Below, piece after piece: positions 4,942 to 5,567 of a stretch of 5,567 bases of DNA (positions within the stretch are counted from its first letter, which is position 1; the number at the start of each line of letters is the position of its first letter). The position numbers and the translations under genes are program-made. Below the pieces are notes generated by a model. It was not told the DNA's origin. It was given only the letters and a program-made list of their open reading frames with translations, and ran no database searches. The DNA comes from Bdellovibrionales bacterium. Lineage in GTDB: Bacteria; Bdellovibrionota; UBA1018; CAIPTA01. Location of the stretch: assembly GCA_021730855.1 (NCBI GenBank), contig JAKFYM010000261.1, positions 1-5,567 of the forward strand. The letters are read 5' to 3'.

Positions 4942-5567
4942 TCGCGGCCTTTCTTTTTCGGAGTGGAGGAAAACAACACCCAAAAGCTATACCAAACCCA
5001 AATGTAAGCGCCATAGGGATTCTCCACATAGTGGCTGAGCAGCAAAAGAAATACCCCCACCGACACCAGCGCCACCTTCGAGACCACCACCCGGCTCGAC
5101 ACTTTCACGTGATAGAGCTGCCAGGCGAGCGAAAGAAAGAAAGCCGCATAGAGGCCAAAGCCCACCACTCCGGCCTCGGCCAGCACGCGGAACACGCCCC
5201 GGAGATCCGTTACCCCGAGGCCGCTGCCGAGAAAATGGCTCGAGCGCAGGGCCGCCCAAGTTTCTGCCAAGCGGATGTGCAGCTTAAAGGCCAGAGCGTT
5301 CCGCATATACTGCAGCTCACTTAAGCCAAAAGGAGTGAGAAAATGCAGGACTAATAAAAAAAGCGCGCCCACGGCGGCCAAAAGAATTCCCGTGAGCAGC
5401 AAGGCGCGGCGATGCAGCCGCTTTTTTAGAAAGAGCGCGAGCACTCCGGTCACGCTCAGCACCAGCGCCACTTGGTAGAAACGCCGGCCCACGAGGAGAG
5501 TGACGGTGCTGCCAAGCCAGATCGTGAGCAGGCTCAGCCAGCGGGGCAGCAGCCTGCGGCCGTCCTT
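4938..5567 (-). CDS. Polytopic membrane protein, likely O-antigen polymerase/ligase-like (N-terminus outside window)
   Basis: The frame is open from the right edge to the TGA at 4938-4940, giving 209 visible residues; an internal GTG at 5492 is unlikely to be the true start. Hydrophobic segments lie at about visible residues 8-25, 31-47, 55-75, 129-151, 161-180 and 184-200, with a larger polar loop between the third and fourth. That loop contains HIRLAETWAALRSSHFLGSGLG, which resembles the R..W..A....hPlfGvGlG motif of Wzy/WaaL proteins, followed by LAEAGVVGF as in that family. The usual HN after GxG is not obvious (VTDLRGVFR instead). The end NPYGAYIWVWYSFWVLF also recalls polymerase C-termini. 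The known role of such proteins is joining lipid-linked repeat units or ligating polysaccharide in the periplasm. The stop overlaps the next glycosyltransferase start as ATGA. The topology and context make polymerase/ligase the best guess, but a generic polysaccharide membrane protein is possible. Confidence 0.72.
   Translation of the reverse strand, partial: KDGRRLLPRWLSLLTIWLGSTVTLLVGRRFYQVALVLSVTGVLALFLKKRLHRRALLLTGILLAAVGALFLLVLHFLTPFGLSELQYMRNALAFKLHIRLAETWAALRSSHFLGSGLGVTDLRGVFRVLAEAGVVGFGLYAAFFLSLAWQLYHVKVSSRVVVSKVALVSVGVFLLLLSHYVENPYGAYIWVWYSFWVLFSSTPKKKGRE
4948..4953 (-). promoter_or_regulatory. Ribosome binding site of the GT4 gene
   Basis: On the - strand GAAAGG lies 6 nt before the ATG at 4941, within the end of the membrane-protein gene. 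It supports the 4941 start over the GTG at 4983. Confidence 0.6.

Noticed and set aside
4942..4983. GTG at 4983 as an earlier start for the GT4 gene
   Set aside because: It would add 14 residues with no resemblance to the family and a 46-nt overlap with the upstream gene. The ATG at 4941 fits the ATGA pattern and the domain start.
4938..5492. GTG at 5492 as the true start of the membrane-protein gene
   Set aside because: The frame stays open upstream to the window edge and encodes another hydrophobic segment, so the gene very likely begins outside the window.

Overview
This GC-rich bacterial window is almost entirely protein-coding. It holds eight genes in two convergent groups. The left group, on the + strand, is the 3' end of enolase (eno), an FtsB/DivIC-type cell-division gene (ftsB), and rmlB, rmlA and rmlC for dTDP-sugar synthesis. 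The right group, on the - strand, reads inward from the right edge: a partial multi-pass membrane protein resembling O-antigen polymerases/ligases, a GT4-type glycosyltransferase and a GT2-type glycosyltransferase.

The eno-ftsB pair is a common gram-negative, especially proteobacterial, arrangement. Together with a surface-polysaccharide locus and AGGAGG-type ribosome binding sites, it suggests a gram-negative bacterium with a compact genome. The sequence alone does not fix the phylum.

Packing is extreme. All six co-directional junctions are 4-nt start/stop overlaps (TTGA at eno/ftsB, ATGA at the other five). The two groups meet tail to tail with an 18-nt overlap of rmlC and the GT2 gene. 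I see no intergenic base, and no recognisable promoter, intrinsic terminator, RNA gene, mobile element or CRISPR array. Any promoter of the left group lies before or within eno, and any promoter of the right group lies beyond the right edge, unless internal promoters exist that I cannot recognise.

Functionally, RmlA makes dTDP-glucose from glucose-1-phosphate and dTTP. RmlB converts it to dTDP-4-keto-6-deoxyglucose, and RmlC epimerises that to dTDP-4-keto-L-rhamnose. The last enzyme, RmlD, is not in the window. The - strand genes plausibly use the resulting sugar: two transferases build a glycan and the membrane protein may polymerise or ligate it. The gene families look conventional and I do not see a clearly undescribed system. 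The points of interest are the packing, the coupling of eno-ftsB to sugar synthesis, the missing rmlD, the register-matched antisense overlap, and some small sequence oddities.
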